Below, in pieces: positions 25,881-32,927 of a DNA stretch of 53,505 nucleotides. Position numbers and translations under genes: made by a program. The DNA comes from Actinomycetota bacterium. GTDB taxonomy: Bacteria > Actinomycetota > Acidimicrobiia > Acidimicrobiales > Ilumatobacteraceae. Location: contig JAPKZY010000031.1 of assembly GCA_026393535.1 (NCBI GenBank), positions 1-53,505 of the forward strand, written 5' to 3'. How positions within the stretch are numbered: the stretch's first letter is position 1; every line of letters begins with the position of its first letter. The notes under the pieces were generated by a model. It made no database searches. It saw only the letters and a list, made by a program, of their open reading frames with translations, and was not told where the DNA came from.

Positions 25881-26690
25881 TTAGTGAATTGCGCCGTCGC
25901 TGGCGCCAAGGGGTGAAGCATTACGCCCGGTACGAGTAGCGATAATTTCGCCCACAATTGAAATAGCGGTTTCTTCAGGCGTACGGCCGCCGAGGTCCAG
26001 GCCGATTGGTGAATGAATACGGGCTAAATCAGCTGCACTGGTGATTCCGACTTCTGCCATTCGTTCGAGACGTTTTGCATGGGTTTTACGGCTACCCATC
26101 ACGCCGATGTATCCGGCGGACGTTGCAAGCGCGCCTTGAATTGCTGGTACATCAAACTTTGGGTCGTGCGTCAAAATACATACGGCATCACGCGACGATA
26201 AGCGGTGGCCATTTTCTGTAAACATTGGTGTTGGCCATGTGACTTTGACATCGTCTGCCATGGGAAACCGACGGCGTGTTGCAAATACTTCACGCGCATC
26301 ACATACGGTGACGTGATAGCCAAGAACTTTTGCAACGCGAGCCAAGGCTGCTGTGAAATCAACTGCACCAAAGATCCACATCAGTGGTGGCGGTGAAAAA
26401 CTCTCAATGAAGATACGTACTGTTTCTGTATCAATGAGATCTTCTGGGGTTGATTCACCGTGAGGTCCGTAATGACGTACCAACGTGCGGCCCGCTTCAA
26501 GCTCTCCCAATGCATCACGACCGACGACACGGTCAATGTCTGAGTTGCCGAGCGAGCCACCGACAATGCCAACAGGTGTGACGACCATGGTTGAGCCAAC
26601 ATGCGGGCCTTCGATGACAGTGACGAGAGCAACAGGCGAATTGTCGCGAACATGCGCAGAAAAAGTTTGGTACGAACCCATGGTCACCAT
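25881..26690 (-). CDS. XdhC/CoxF-type molybdoenzyme maturation protein, C-terminal Rossmann part
   Basis: 269 residues. The first 100 residues form an XdhC N-terminal-like module (ALVTVIEGPHVGSTMVV, VGGSLGNSDIDRVV). The rest is the XdhC C-terminal Rossmann domain (MWIFGAVDFTAALARVAKVL, VTVCDARE, AVCILTHDPKFD, GYIGVMGSRKTHAKR, and GLDLGGRTPEETAISIVGEI). XdhC binds and sulfurates the molybdenum cofactor before insertion. The gene overlaps the previous short XdhC-N gene by 7 nt, so the two are coupled. It also resembles CoxF. The cysteine expected near the CGG motif is in the partner gene. Confidence 0.88.
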   Translation of the reverse strand: MVTMGSYQTFSAHVRDNSPVALVTVIEGPHVGSTMVVTPVGIVGGSLGNSDIDRVVGRDALGELEAGRTLVRHYGPHGESTPEDLIDTETVRIFIESFSPPPLMWIFGAVDFTAALARVAKVLGYHVTVCDAREVFATRRRFPMADDVKVTWPTPMFTENGHRLSSRDAVCILTHDPKFDVPAIQGALATSAGYIGVMGSRKTHAKRLERMAEVGITSAADLARIHSPIGLDLGGRTPEETAISIVGEIIATRTGRNASPLGASDGAIH

Positions 26691-27001
26691 TCAAGTGGCT
26701 GAATGAAGAGGTGAATAATGCCACCACATGTGAGACCGACAGCGAACGCTTCATCATCTGAATAGCCAAATGTGACAACACGGCTGGGCTGCTCACCCGA
26801 AAGAATTGCCAACGCTTCTGAGACAACAGCGCTTTCTACGCAACCACCACTAACGGAACCGCTGACTTCACCGTCTTGATTGACAGCCATTGCTGCGCCC
26901 GCCCCGCGTGGCCCAGAGCCTTCAATGTCAACAACGCGTGCAATGGCGACTCGTTTACCATCGGTTTGCCAACGATCGATGTCGGAAAGAAGTTCACGCA
27001 T
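26684..27001 (-). CDS. Standalone XdhC N-terminal domain protein (CoxI-like)
   Basis: 105 residues covering only the XdhC/CoxI N-terminal domain: VAIARVVDIEGSGPRGAGAA, GEVSGSVSGGCVESAV and AVGLTCGGIIHLFIQ. The GGCVE and CGG cysteines, implicated in cofactor sulfur handling, are kept. It overlaps coxE upstream by 8 nt and the longer XdhC-type gene downstream by 7 nt, an order coxD-coxE-xdhC-N-xdhC. The split two-gene arrangement is known from cox clusters (CoxI/CoxF). Confidence 0.86.
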   Translation of the reverse strand: MRELLSDIDRWQTDGKRVAIARVVDIEGSGPRGAGAAMAVNQDGEVSGSVSGGCVESAVVSEALAILSGEQPSRVVTFGYSDDEAFAVGLTCGGIIHLFIQPLEW

Positions 27002-28121
27002 GATTAATGACCTTAGTCAGTTGCTCGAGGGCATCAAGAGAATGACCCTCCACGAAGTCATCAACATACGGCAGCGCAGCTGCCATTCCTCGGGCAAGTG
27101 GGGCATATCCCGGCGTGACTTTCAGTGGGTTCACCCACACAATGCGAAATGCGACACGATGAAGGCGTTCCATTTGTTCGGCCAACACGATGGGGTCTCC
27201 GCGATCCCAACCATCGGACAACACCACAACGATTGCCCCACGGGCCATTCCGCGAACGCCCCATTCGTTATTGAATAATCGCAATGTCTCTCCGAGGCGT
27301 GTTCCACCGCTCCAGTCACGCACATTTTCACCTGCGGCACGTAATGCACGATCAGGATCTTTTGAAGAAAGTTCTCGCGTAATGCGGGTGAGTCGAGTGC
27401 CCAATGTGAACGCCTCAACACGCTGGCGACCGGCAACGCCTGCATGAACGAACCGAACAAGCGCACGTGCATACGGCTCCATCGAGCCACTGATGTCGAG
27501 AAGGAACACAATGCGTCGTGGCTTGTCACCTTTTTCTACCCAATGACGGCGCATCGGCTCTCCGCTTGCAGCAAGAGACGCACGTACGGTTGCGCGCATG
27601 TCTGGGCGCTTTCCACGTGAACGAGTTGGCTTCATGCGCAGTGATGGGCGAGGAGGGCCAGCAACGCGCAATGACTGCATGAACATTTGTGCTTGTTGCA
27701 TCTCGTCATTCGAGTAATCAGCAAAGTCTTTGTCACGCAAAGTTTCAACGCCAGAGAATCGCAACGTGATGGTTGGGTCGTCTGATGCATCAGCGTTTCC
27801 GTCTGCACTGCCTTCCTCTTCATCAGAGTCCAGAGCAAGTGTGACCTTCAGTTGTTCCTCTTCGTCAGCGTCTACTGATTCTCGATGTTCCCAAAAAACA
27901 TTGAATGCTTTGTCAAACATTGCAATGTCTTCAGGACGTCGTACCAGAGTGGTGCGACCAGCCCAGTACACAGAATCGCGGTCTTCGATACCGACTAATG
28001 ACAGCGCGTTGATAAAAGTCAGAACAGAATCAAGTGGCGTTGCAATATCGAGACGGCGAAGAACGCGTGCGAATCCGACTGCGAGTCGGTCAGGGTTTGA
28101 CTCAACCGTGAAGGAGGCCAC
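26994..28121 (-). CDS. coxE: CoxE, von Willebrand factor A domain protein
   Basis: About 375 residues with a C-terminal VWA domain: RRIVFLLDISGSMEPYARAL (DxSxS metal site), TLGTRLTRITREL, DWSGGTRLGETLRLF and VVVLSDGWDRGDP. The N-terminal half is acidic in the middle (DADEEEQLKVTLALDSDEEE). CoxE works with the CoxD ATPase in maturing the copper or molybdenum site of CO dehydrogenase-type enzymes. The GTG start at 28121 lies inside the coxD gene, overlapping it by 20 nt. Confidence 0.9.
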   Translation of the reverse strand: MASFTVESNPDRLAVGFARVLRRLDIATPLDSVLTFINALSLVGIEDRDSVYWAGRTTLVRRPEDIAMFDKAFNVFWEHRESVDADEEEQLKVTLALDSDEEEGSADGNADASDDPTITLRFSGVETLRDKDFADYSNDEMQQAQMFMQSLRVAGPPRPSLRMKPTRSRGKRPDMRATVRASLAASGEPMRRHWVEKGDKPRRIVFLLDISGSMEPYARALVRFVHAGVAGRQRVEAFTLGTRLTRITRELSSKDPDRALRAAGENVRDWSGGTRLGETLRLFNNEWGVRGMARGAIVVVLSDGWDRGDPIVLAEQMERLHRVAFRIVWVNPLKVTPGYAPLARGMAAALPYVDDFVEGHSLDALEQLTKVINHA

Positions 28122-29025
28122 GGTCGAATGCCTGTTGTACAACGCCAGCGATTCCGTGATCGCGCACACGACTGTGATCTTCGCGATATTTCAACACCGT
28201 GCCGAGCGTGCGGTCGAGAACTGTTTCATCGATTTCTGTGATGCCAAGTCGGCCAAGTGCTGCTGCCCAGTCAATAGTTTCTGCAACCCCAGGAGGCTTG
28301 TACAGATTGATGGCGCGAAGTGCTTCGACTGCGCCTGCAACTTGACGAGCAAGAACTTCGCTCGCTTCTGGAACGCGCATACGCACAATTTCGACTTCAC
28401 GATCAAACGATGGGTGTTCCACCCAGTGATACAGACAACGACGCTTTAATGCATCGTGAACATCGCGGGTGCGGTTTGAGGTGAGAATCACAATGGGCGG
28501 GTTGTCAGTGCGAAATGTTCCGATTTCAGGAACTGTTACTTGAAAATCTGACAATACTTCTAAGAGATACGCCTCGAACTCGTCATCGGCACGGTCGATC
28601 TCGTCAATCAGCAAGACAGGAGGAGTGGCATGTCCGTGGTCGATTGCACGAAGCAGGGCGCGCTTCAGTAAAAACTTCTCGTCGTACAGTTGGCCTTCTA
28701 GTTCTGCAGTGCCCGTTTGTGCTGCTTCGCCAGACGCTTCGGCTGCACGTAGGTGCAATAACTGGCGCGAGTAATCCCAGTCGTACACGGCTTGTGCTGC
28801 ATCAATTCCTTCATAACACTGCAAACGAATGAGTTCGGCATTCTGCCAACGAGCGATGCTCTTTGCTAGTTCGGTTTTACCAACACCTGCTTCGCCTTCA
28901 AGGAACAGAGGGCGGTGCAACGTGAGTGCAAGAAAGACAGCAGTGACAAGACCCTCGTCAGCTAGGTATCCGTGTGCGGCAAGTCCGTCAGCGACTTCTT
29001 GAGTGGTTTTCGGCTCGTAAGACAC
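28102..29025 (-). CDS. coxD: CoxD, MoxR-type AAA+ ATPase
   Basis: A 307-residue AAA+ ATPase of the MoxR class with Walker A GEAGVGKT (residues 44-51), Walker B VLLIDEIDRAD, sensor 1 VILTSNRT and arginine finger LKRRCLYHWVEHP. In Oligotropha the CoxD protein is a partly unfolding chaperone for CO dehydrogenase maturation. It is followed by coxE. A leaderless-type -10 element lies 6 nt before its GTG start, so the coxD-coxE-xdhC string likely forms its own transcript, separate from coxLSM. Confidence 0.92.
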   Translation of the reverse strand: MSYEPKTTQEVADGLAAHGYLADEGLVTAVFLALTLHRPLFLEGEAGVGKTELAKSIARWQNAELIRLQCYEGIDAAQAVYDWDYSRQLLHLRAAEASGEAAQTGTAELEGQLYDEKFLLKRALLRAIDHGHATPPVLLIDEIDRADDEFEAYLLEVLSDFQVTVPEIGTFRTDNPPIVILTSNRTRDVHDALKRRCLYHWVEHPSFDREVEIVRMRVPEASEVLARQVAGAVEALRAINLYKPPGVAETIDWAAALGRLGITEIDETVLDRTLGTVLKYREDHSRVRDHGIAGVVQQAFDRGLLHG

Positions 29026-29031
29026 GTATAG

Positions 29032-29037
29032 AGCGTA
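29032..29037 (-). promoter_or_regulatory. -10 element (TACGCT) of coxD
   Basis: TACGCT on the minus strand, then 6 nt, then the GTG start of coxD at 29025. It indicates a promoter inside the island between the flavin oxidoreductase gene and coxD. Confidence 0.45.
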
Positions 29038-29049
29038 GGGGATAAAGCC

Positions 29050-30456
29050 CTATGAGTCCCATCCGAGACCGAATCGGTCAAGGGTGCGTAGCCATGTATT
29101 GCGTGTTCCGGTCTTGTCTTCATGATTAAGAGACCATCGAGTGGCTTGAATGCCGATAAACCGAAATGGTTCTGGTGGAAACGGCACAGGCTTTGTGCGT
29201 ACAAATTCGGTTGCTGTTGCTCGAGTGCGTCGACCATCGATGAGATCAAGCATGACTTCAGCTCCGAATCGAGATGCAGCCACGCCAAGCCCGGTGTAGC
29301 CAAGCGCGTACGACACACGGCCGCCCATTGCCTTACCCCAGAACACGCAGTAACGACTGCATGTGTCGATGACGCCACCCCACATGTGTGAGAAACGCGC
29401 GCCTTCTAGTTGCGGAAAGGTCTCAAAGAAATGCTTTGACAACATCGCCCACGATTCTGGACGTGATTCGTTCTCTTGGCGCACTTTGCCTGCAAAGAAA
29501 TACACCGCGTCGTAGCCGCCCCACAAGATGCGATTGTCTTCTGTGAGTCGGTAGTAGTGAAATTGATTCGGAATGTCGCTGAGACCTTGACGATTCTTCC
29601 AGCCAATGGATTCAAGTTGGGCCGGAGTCAGTGGTTCTGTCACCATGCAATAGTCATAGACAGGAGCAACATAGTTACCGAGGCGTTTCAGCACTGGCTT
29701 GAAAGCGTTTGTTGCAAGTGCAACTTTGCCCGCACGAATACGACCGAGTGGAGTCGTGACAAGCACGCCAACCCCATCTCGTTCCATTGACAACGCTTTC
29801 GAGTCTTCATAGATACGAACACCTAAAGATTCGGCAGCAGCCTTTAAGCCCCACACCAATCGTGCAGGGTCAATTAATGCAACAGAGTCGTGGCGCCATA
29901 AGCCACCGGTGTAGAGCGGTGAATGAACTTGATCTTGAACGGCATCGCGATCAAGCCATGTAACTTTTTGCCCTAACTTGCGCAAGTGTGCGTAATCGTC
30001 ACGTAGTTCATCGAGATATGACGTTGGGTGTGTTGTCATGGCAACATCAATCGAGCCTGTGCGCTCCCAGTCACAATCAATGTTGTATTTCTTGATGGCG
30101 CTTTCGATGTCATCGAGATTCTTTAATCCCAACTCTTCAAGAATTGCTACTTCGTCAGGGAATCGTGCTTGAGCATTTGCAATGCCGTGCGTTAGTGACG
30201 ATTCAACAAAGCCACCGTTTCGACCACTGGCAGCAGAACCGACTTCGTGGGCTTCGATGAGAATCACGTCGCGCGATGGGTCACGTTCTTTAGCCAGGAT
30301 TGCAGTCCAGAGGCCTGTGTAGCCACCGCCAATAATGCAGAGGTCGCAACTTTCAGTGCGGACCAAGGTTGGGTTCGAATCGGGTTCGTCTACGTCTTCA
30401 TACCAGTAGGGATATGTATCTGCGTCGGCGATCGCGTCGAGATGACGCTCGTCCAT
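29050..30456 (-). CDS. FAD-dependent oxidoreductase (DAO family, PuuB-like)
   Basis: A 468-residue flavoprotein of the D-amino-acid oxidase fold: the FAD-binding motif DLCIIGGGYTGLWTAILA near residue 39, IEAHEVGSAASGRNGGFVES, and the C-terminal GRVSYALGYTGLGVAASRFGAE. The SGRNGG phrase is typical of oxidases acting on amines or gamma-glutamyl-putrescine. The substrate is not known. A ribosome site (AAGGTGG) precedes ATG. It lies between coxM's cluster and coxD on the same strand and could be part of the pathway that the Mo-enzyme serves. Confidence 0.88.
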   Translation of the reverse strand: MDERHLDAIADADTYPYWYEDVDEPDSNPTLVRTESCDLCIIGGGYTGLWTAILAKERDPSRDVILIEAHEVGSAASGRNGGFVESSLTHGIANAQARFPDEVAILEELGLKNLDDIESAIKKYNIDCDWERTGSIDVAMTTHPTSYLDELRDDYAHLRKLGQKVTWLDRDAVQDQVHSPLYTGGLWRHDSVALIDPARLVWGLKAAAESLGVRIYEDSKALSMERDGVGVLVTTPLGRIRAGKVALATNAFKPVLKRLGNYVAPVYDYCMVTEPLTPAQLESIGWKNRQGLSDIPNQFHYYRLTEDNRILWGGYDAVYFFAGKVRQENESRPESWAMLSKHFFETFPQLEGARFSHMWGGVIDTCSRYCVFWGKAMGGRVSYALGYTGLGVAASRFGAEVMLDLIDGRRTRATATEFVRTKPVPFPPEPFRFIGIQATRWSLNHEDKTGTRNTWLRTLDRFGLGWDS

Positions 30457-30500
30457 GGTTTCACCACCTTGTGACAGTCAGGCTAGCCGAGCCCTATGGC

Positions 30501-30506
30501 TACTGT
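30501..30506 (+). promoter_or_regulatory. -10 element (TACTGT) of the SDR gene
   Basis: TACTGT, then 6 nt, then ATG at 30513. It supports this start over a 48-codon upstream extension. Confidence 0.45.
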
Positions 30507-30512
30507 TGGCGT

Positions 30513-31259
30513 ATGGAACTTGGACTAACAGGAAAAACAGCAGCAGTAGCGGCCGGAACTGCCGGATTGGGCCTTGGCACCGCCAAGGCGCTTGCAGTTG
30601 ACGGTGTGCGCGTTCTTGTATGTGGTCGCGATGAGAATCGCTTACAGAAGGCGCTTGTCGAAATTGGCCATGGGGCTATCGGATTTGTGTGCGATGTGTC
30701 CACTGATGTTGGTGGACGAGAGTTTGCAGAACGAGCTATTGCAATGCTCGGGTCTGTTGACATTCTTGTCGCCAATGGCGGCGGTCCGCCTCCTGGTGGT
30801 TTTGCCCAGACCCCTGAAGCGCAATATTTGGAAGCATTGCAAAAGAACTTACTCAGCGTTGTTGCAATGTGTCAGGTAGCAGTTCCGCCCATGCGTGAAC
30901 GCGGGTGGGGTCGCGTGCTTGCCATTACATCTGTTGCAGTGCGCCAGCCAATGAACAACCTGATCTTGTCAAATACGGCTCGTGCAGGTGTTACGGGGTT
31001 CTTGAAGACTCTTGCGCGCGAAGTTGCTGGCGACGGCGTCACTGTGAACTCCATTCAGCCAGGAACACATGCCACTGATCGCATCACGCAGTTGTACGGA
31101 GCAAACCCCGATGTCAAAGCGATGGGCATACCAGCTGGTGTCATGGGTGATGCAGATGACTTCGGCCGAATCGGAGCGTTCATGTGTAGTGATTCTGCAA
31201 AGTTCATGACTGGTGTGCAGTTGCACATTGATGGCGGTTCATACGCCGGTTTGCTATAG
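30513..31259 (+). CDS. Short-chain dehydrogenase/reductase, atypical catalytic motif
   Basis: 248 residues with the NAD(P)-binding turn AGTAGLGLGTAKALA, CDVSTDVG, NGGGPPPGGF in place of NNAG, a serine in ITSVAVRQPM and the C-terminal MTGVQLHIDGGSY. The usual YxxxK is replaced by SNTARAG, so Tyr and Lys are not at their usual positions. This matches a known divergent SDR subgroup with LSNxxRAG, annotated as oxoacyl reductase-like but not shown to be one. It forms a small plus-strand pair with the Dabb gene inside the cox island. Confidence 0.87.
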   Translation: MELGLTGKTAAVAAGTAGLGLGTAKALAVDGVRVLVCGRDENRLQKALVEIGHGAIGFVCDVSTDVGGREFAERAIAMLGSVDILVANGGGPPPGGFAQTPEAQYLEALQKNLLSVVAMCQVAVPPMRERGWGRVLAITSVAVRQPMNNLILSNTARAGVTGFLKTLAREVAGDGVTVNSIQPGTHATDRITQLYGANPDVKAMGIPAGVMGDADDFGRIGAFMCSDSAKFMTGVQLHIDGGSYAGLL

Positions 31260-31262
31260 GTT
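31257..31262 (+). promoter_or_regulatory. -10 element (TAGGTT) of the Dabb gene, fused to the SDR stop codon
   Basis: The SDR stop codon TAG (31257-31259) forms the first half of TAGGTT, which is 6 nt before the Dabb ATG at 31269. Confidence 0.4.
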
Positions 31263-31268
31263 CATTTC

Positions 31269-31562
31269 ATGCTTCATCACATCGTGTTATTTACGTGGAA
31301 CGACAAAGTTCCTGCTGGTCATCCAGAAGTTGCGGCCAATGTGCTTCGCAAGTACGCAACAACCCTTGATGGTCTTGTGTCGTACAACTGTGGGCCAAAC
31401 GCGGGGCACACATCTACCGCAGCGGACTTTGCAGTGTCAGCAGTGTTTGAAGATGTTGCGGCGTGGCATGCCTATGACACAGCCGATGAGCACAACAGAA
31501 TTAGAGCTGAAGTATTCGGCCCGTACGTAGCGAACCGCGCAGTTATTCAATTTGAGAGTTAA
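31269..31562 (+). CDS. Dabb (stress-responsive A/B barrel) family protein
   Basis: A 97-residue single Dabb domain: MLHHIVLFTWNDKVPAGH, YNCGPNAG, FAVSAVFEDVAAWHAYDTADEHN and FGPYVANRAVIQFE. These small dimeric ferredoxin-like proteins occur as enzymes or stress proteins, and their role here is unknown. It follows the SDR gene after 9 nt. Its stop is 26 nt from the convergent coxM stop. Confidence 0.88.
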   Translation: MLHHIVLFTWNDKVPAGHPEVAANVLRKYATTLDGLVSYNCGPNAGHTSTAADFAVSAVFEDVAAWHAYDTADEHNRIRAEVFGPYVANRAVIQFES

Positions 31563-31588
31563 GACTCTCCACGGATAATCCGTGTGAA

Positions 31589-32413
31589 CTAATGACTGGT
31601 TGACTCGAGTGCTCTGCGCACCAAAACCTCTGCGAGGTGAACGCGATATTGCGCACTTGCATTGAGGTCTGATTGCGGCTCTGCTTCTGCGCCAGCAAGT
31701 TTTGCTGCATCACCGATGCTTGCGCCGCCTGCAATTGCATTTGCCACGCTTGTTGCCAATACCGGAACTGATCCCATGTTGACAAGGCCAACACCAGACT
31801 CTGTGCCGCGCTTCCATGCTGCGACTCCGACAATTGCCCAGTCTTGAGCACGACGGTTGAACTTCTGAAAGCCCCACGTTGCGCCATTCATTTTCGGAAC
31901 GCGAATCTCCGTGAGCATTTCATCAGGAGCAAGTGCTGATTCAAGGAAACCCAAGTAAAAATCAGCCGCTGCAATTTCACGTGTGCCGTTCGGACCTTGC
32001 ACAACATACGTTGCACCAAGTGCCAAGGTTGTTGCGGGCAAGTCAGATGCTGAGTCTGCGTGAGCAATAGAACCACCGATGGTGCCGCGATGGCGTACCT
32101 GTGGGTCACCAACATGGCTTGCTGCAAACGACAGCAGGGGAGCATGCTCGGCAAGGATTGGTGATTTTTCAACGTCCATGTGGCGTGTGAGTGCGCCAAT
32201 TGCGATGTGGTTACCCGCATCACGGATGTATGACAAGTCTTCAATACGAGCAATGTCAATCAGGACTGCTGGTTGAGCAAGGCGCAACTTCATCAGTGGC
32301 AACAAGCTGTGTCCACCAGCAAGGAACTTTGCGTCTTCGCCATACTCACTTACAAGTGAGATTGCTTCAGCGGCAGAAGATGCGCGCTTGTAATCGAATG
32401 GTGCAGGAATCAT
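31589..32413 (-). CDS. coxM: Molybdenum hydroxylase FAD-binding subunit (CoxM-like)
   Basis: A 274-residue medium subunit that passes electrons from the iron-sulfur subunit to FAD and then to the acceptor. It begins IPAPFDYKRASSAAEAISL, has the FAD motif KFLAGGHSLLPLMKLRL and the second TIGGSIAHADSASDLPA, and ends with the CoxM C-terminal domain (GFQKFNRRAQDWAIVGVAA). The start MIPAPF is 96 codons inside the longest frame and follows the coxS stop by 13 nt, a tight operon. Confidence 0.93.
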   Translation of the reverse strand: MIPAPFDYKRASSAAEAISLVSEYGEDAKFLAGGHSLLPLMKLRLAQPAVLIDIARIEDLSYIRDAGNHIAIGALTRHMDVEKSPILAEHAPLLSFAASHVGDPQVRHRGTIGGSIAHADSASDLPATTLALGATYVVQGPNGTREIAAADFYLGFLESALAPDEMLTEIRVPKMNGATWGFQKFNRRAQDWAIVGVAAWKRGTESGVGLVNMGSVPVLATSVANAIAGGASIGDAAKLAGAEAEPQSDLNASAQYRVHLAEVLVRRALESTSH

Positions 32414-32426
32414 GTGTGTCTCCGAC

Positions 32427-32885
32427 TTACTTGTTGTTGGCGCATGCGAGCACCGACTTGATGATGTTGTGATAACCGGTGCAGCGGCACAGGTTGCCTT
32501 CAAGACCAATACGAACTTGCTCTTCAGTTGGAGACGGGTTCTCATCCAGAAGGCTAATTGCTGCCATGACCATGCCAGGTGTGCAATAACCGCACTGCAA
32601 ACCATGGTTCTCCATGAATGCCTGCTGCATTGGGTGCATGACGCCATCTTTGGCGAGTCCTTCGATGGTTGTGACTGTGCCACCATCAGCCTGAACAGCA
32701 AGAACGGTGCAGCTCTTTACTGATTCGCCGTTGAGGTGCAATGAGCATGCGCCACAACTTGATGTATCACAACCAATGTTGGTTCCGGTAAGGCCGAGTG
32801 ATTCGCGCACGTACTGAACAAGCAGGGTGCGTGGTTCGACATCACTTTGGTGTGTGGTTCCGTTGACGGTAATGGTGACCTTCAT
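32427..32885 (-). CDS. coxS: Molybdenum hydroxylase 2Fe-2S subunit (CoxS-like)
   Basis: 152 residues with two 2Fe-2S clusters: the plant-type cluster at Cys39, Cys44, Cys47 and Cys59 (GCDTSSCGAC and later SC), and the second cluster at Cys98, Cys101, Cys133 and Cys135 (QCGYCTPG and LCRC). The small subunit carries electrons between the molybdenum site and FAD. All eight cysteines are present, so the subunit looks functional. It lies between coxL and coxM. Confidence 0.95.
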   Translation of the reverse strand: MKVTITVNGTTHQSDVEPRTLLVQYVRESLGLTGTNIGCDTSSCGACSLHLNGESVKSCTVLAVQADGGTVTTIEGLAKDGVMHPMQQAFMENHGLQCGYCTPGMVMAAISLLDENPSPTEEQVRIGLEGNLCRCTGYHNIIKSVLACANNK

Positions 32886-32927
32886 GTTGGCTTCCTTTGT
32901 GTGTAGTTCTGAGTAAGAAGTAGTTGG

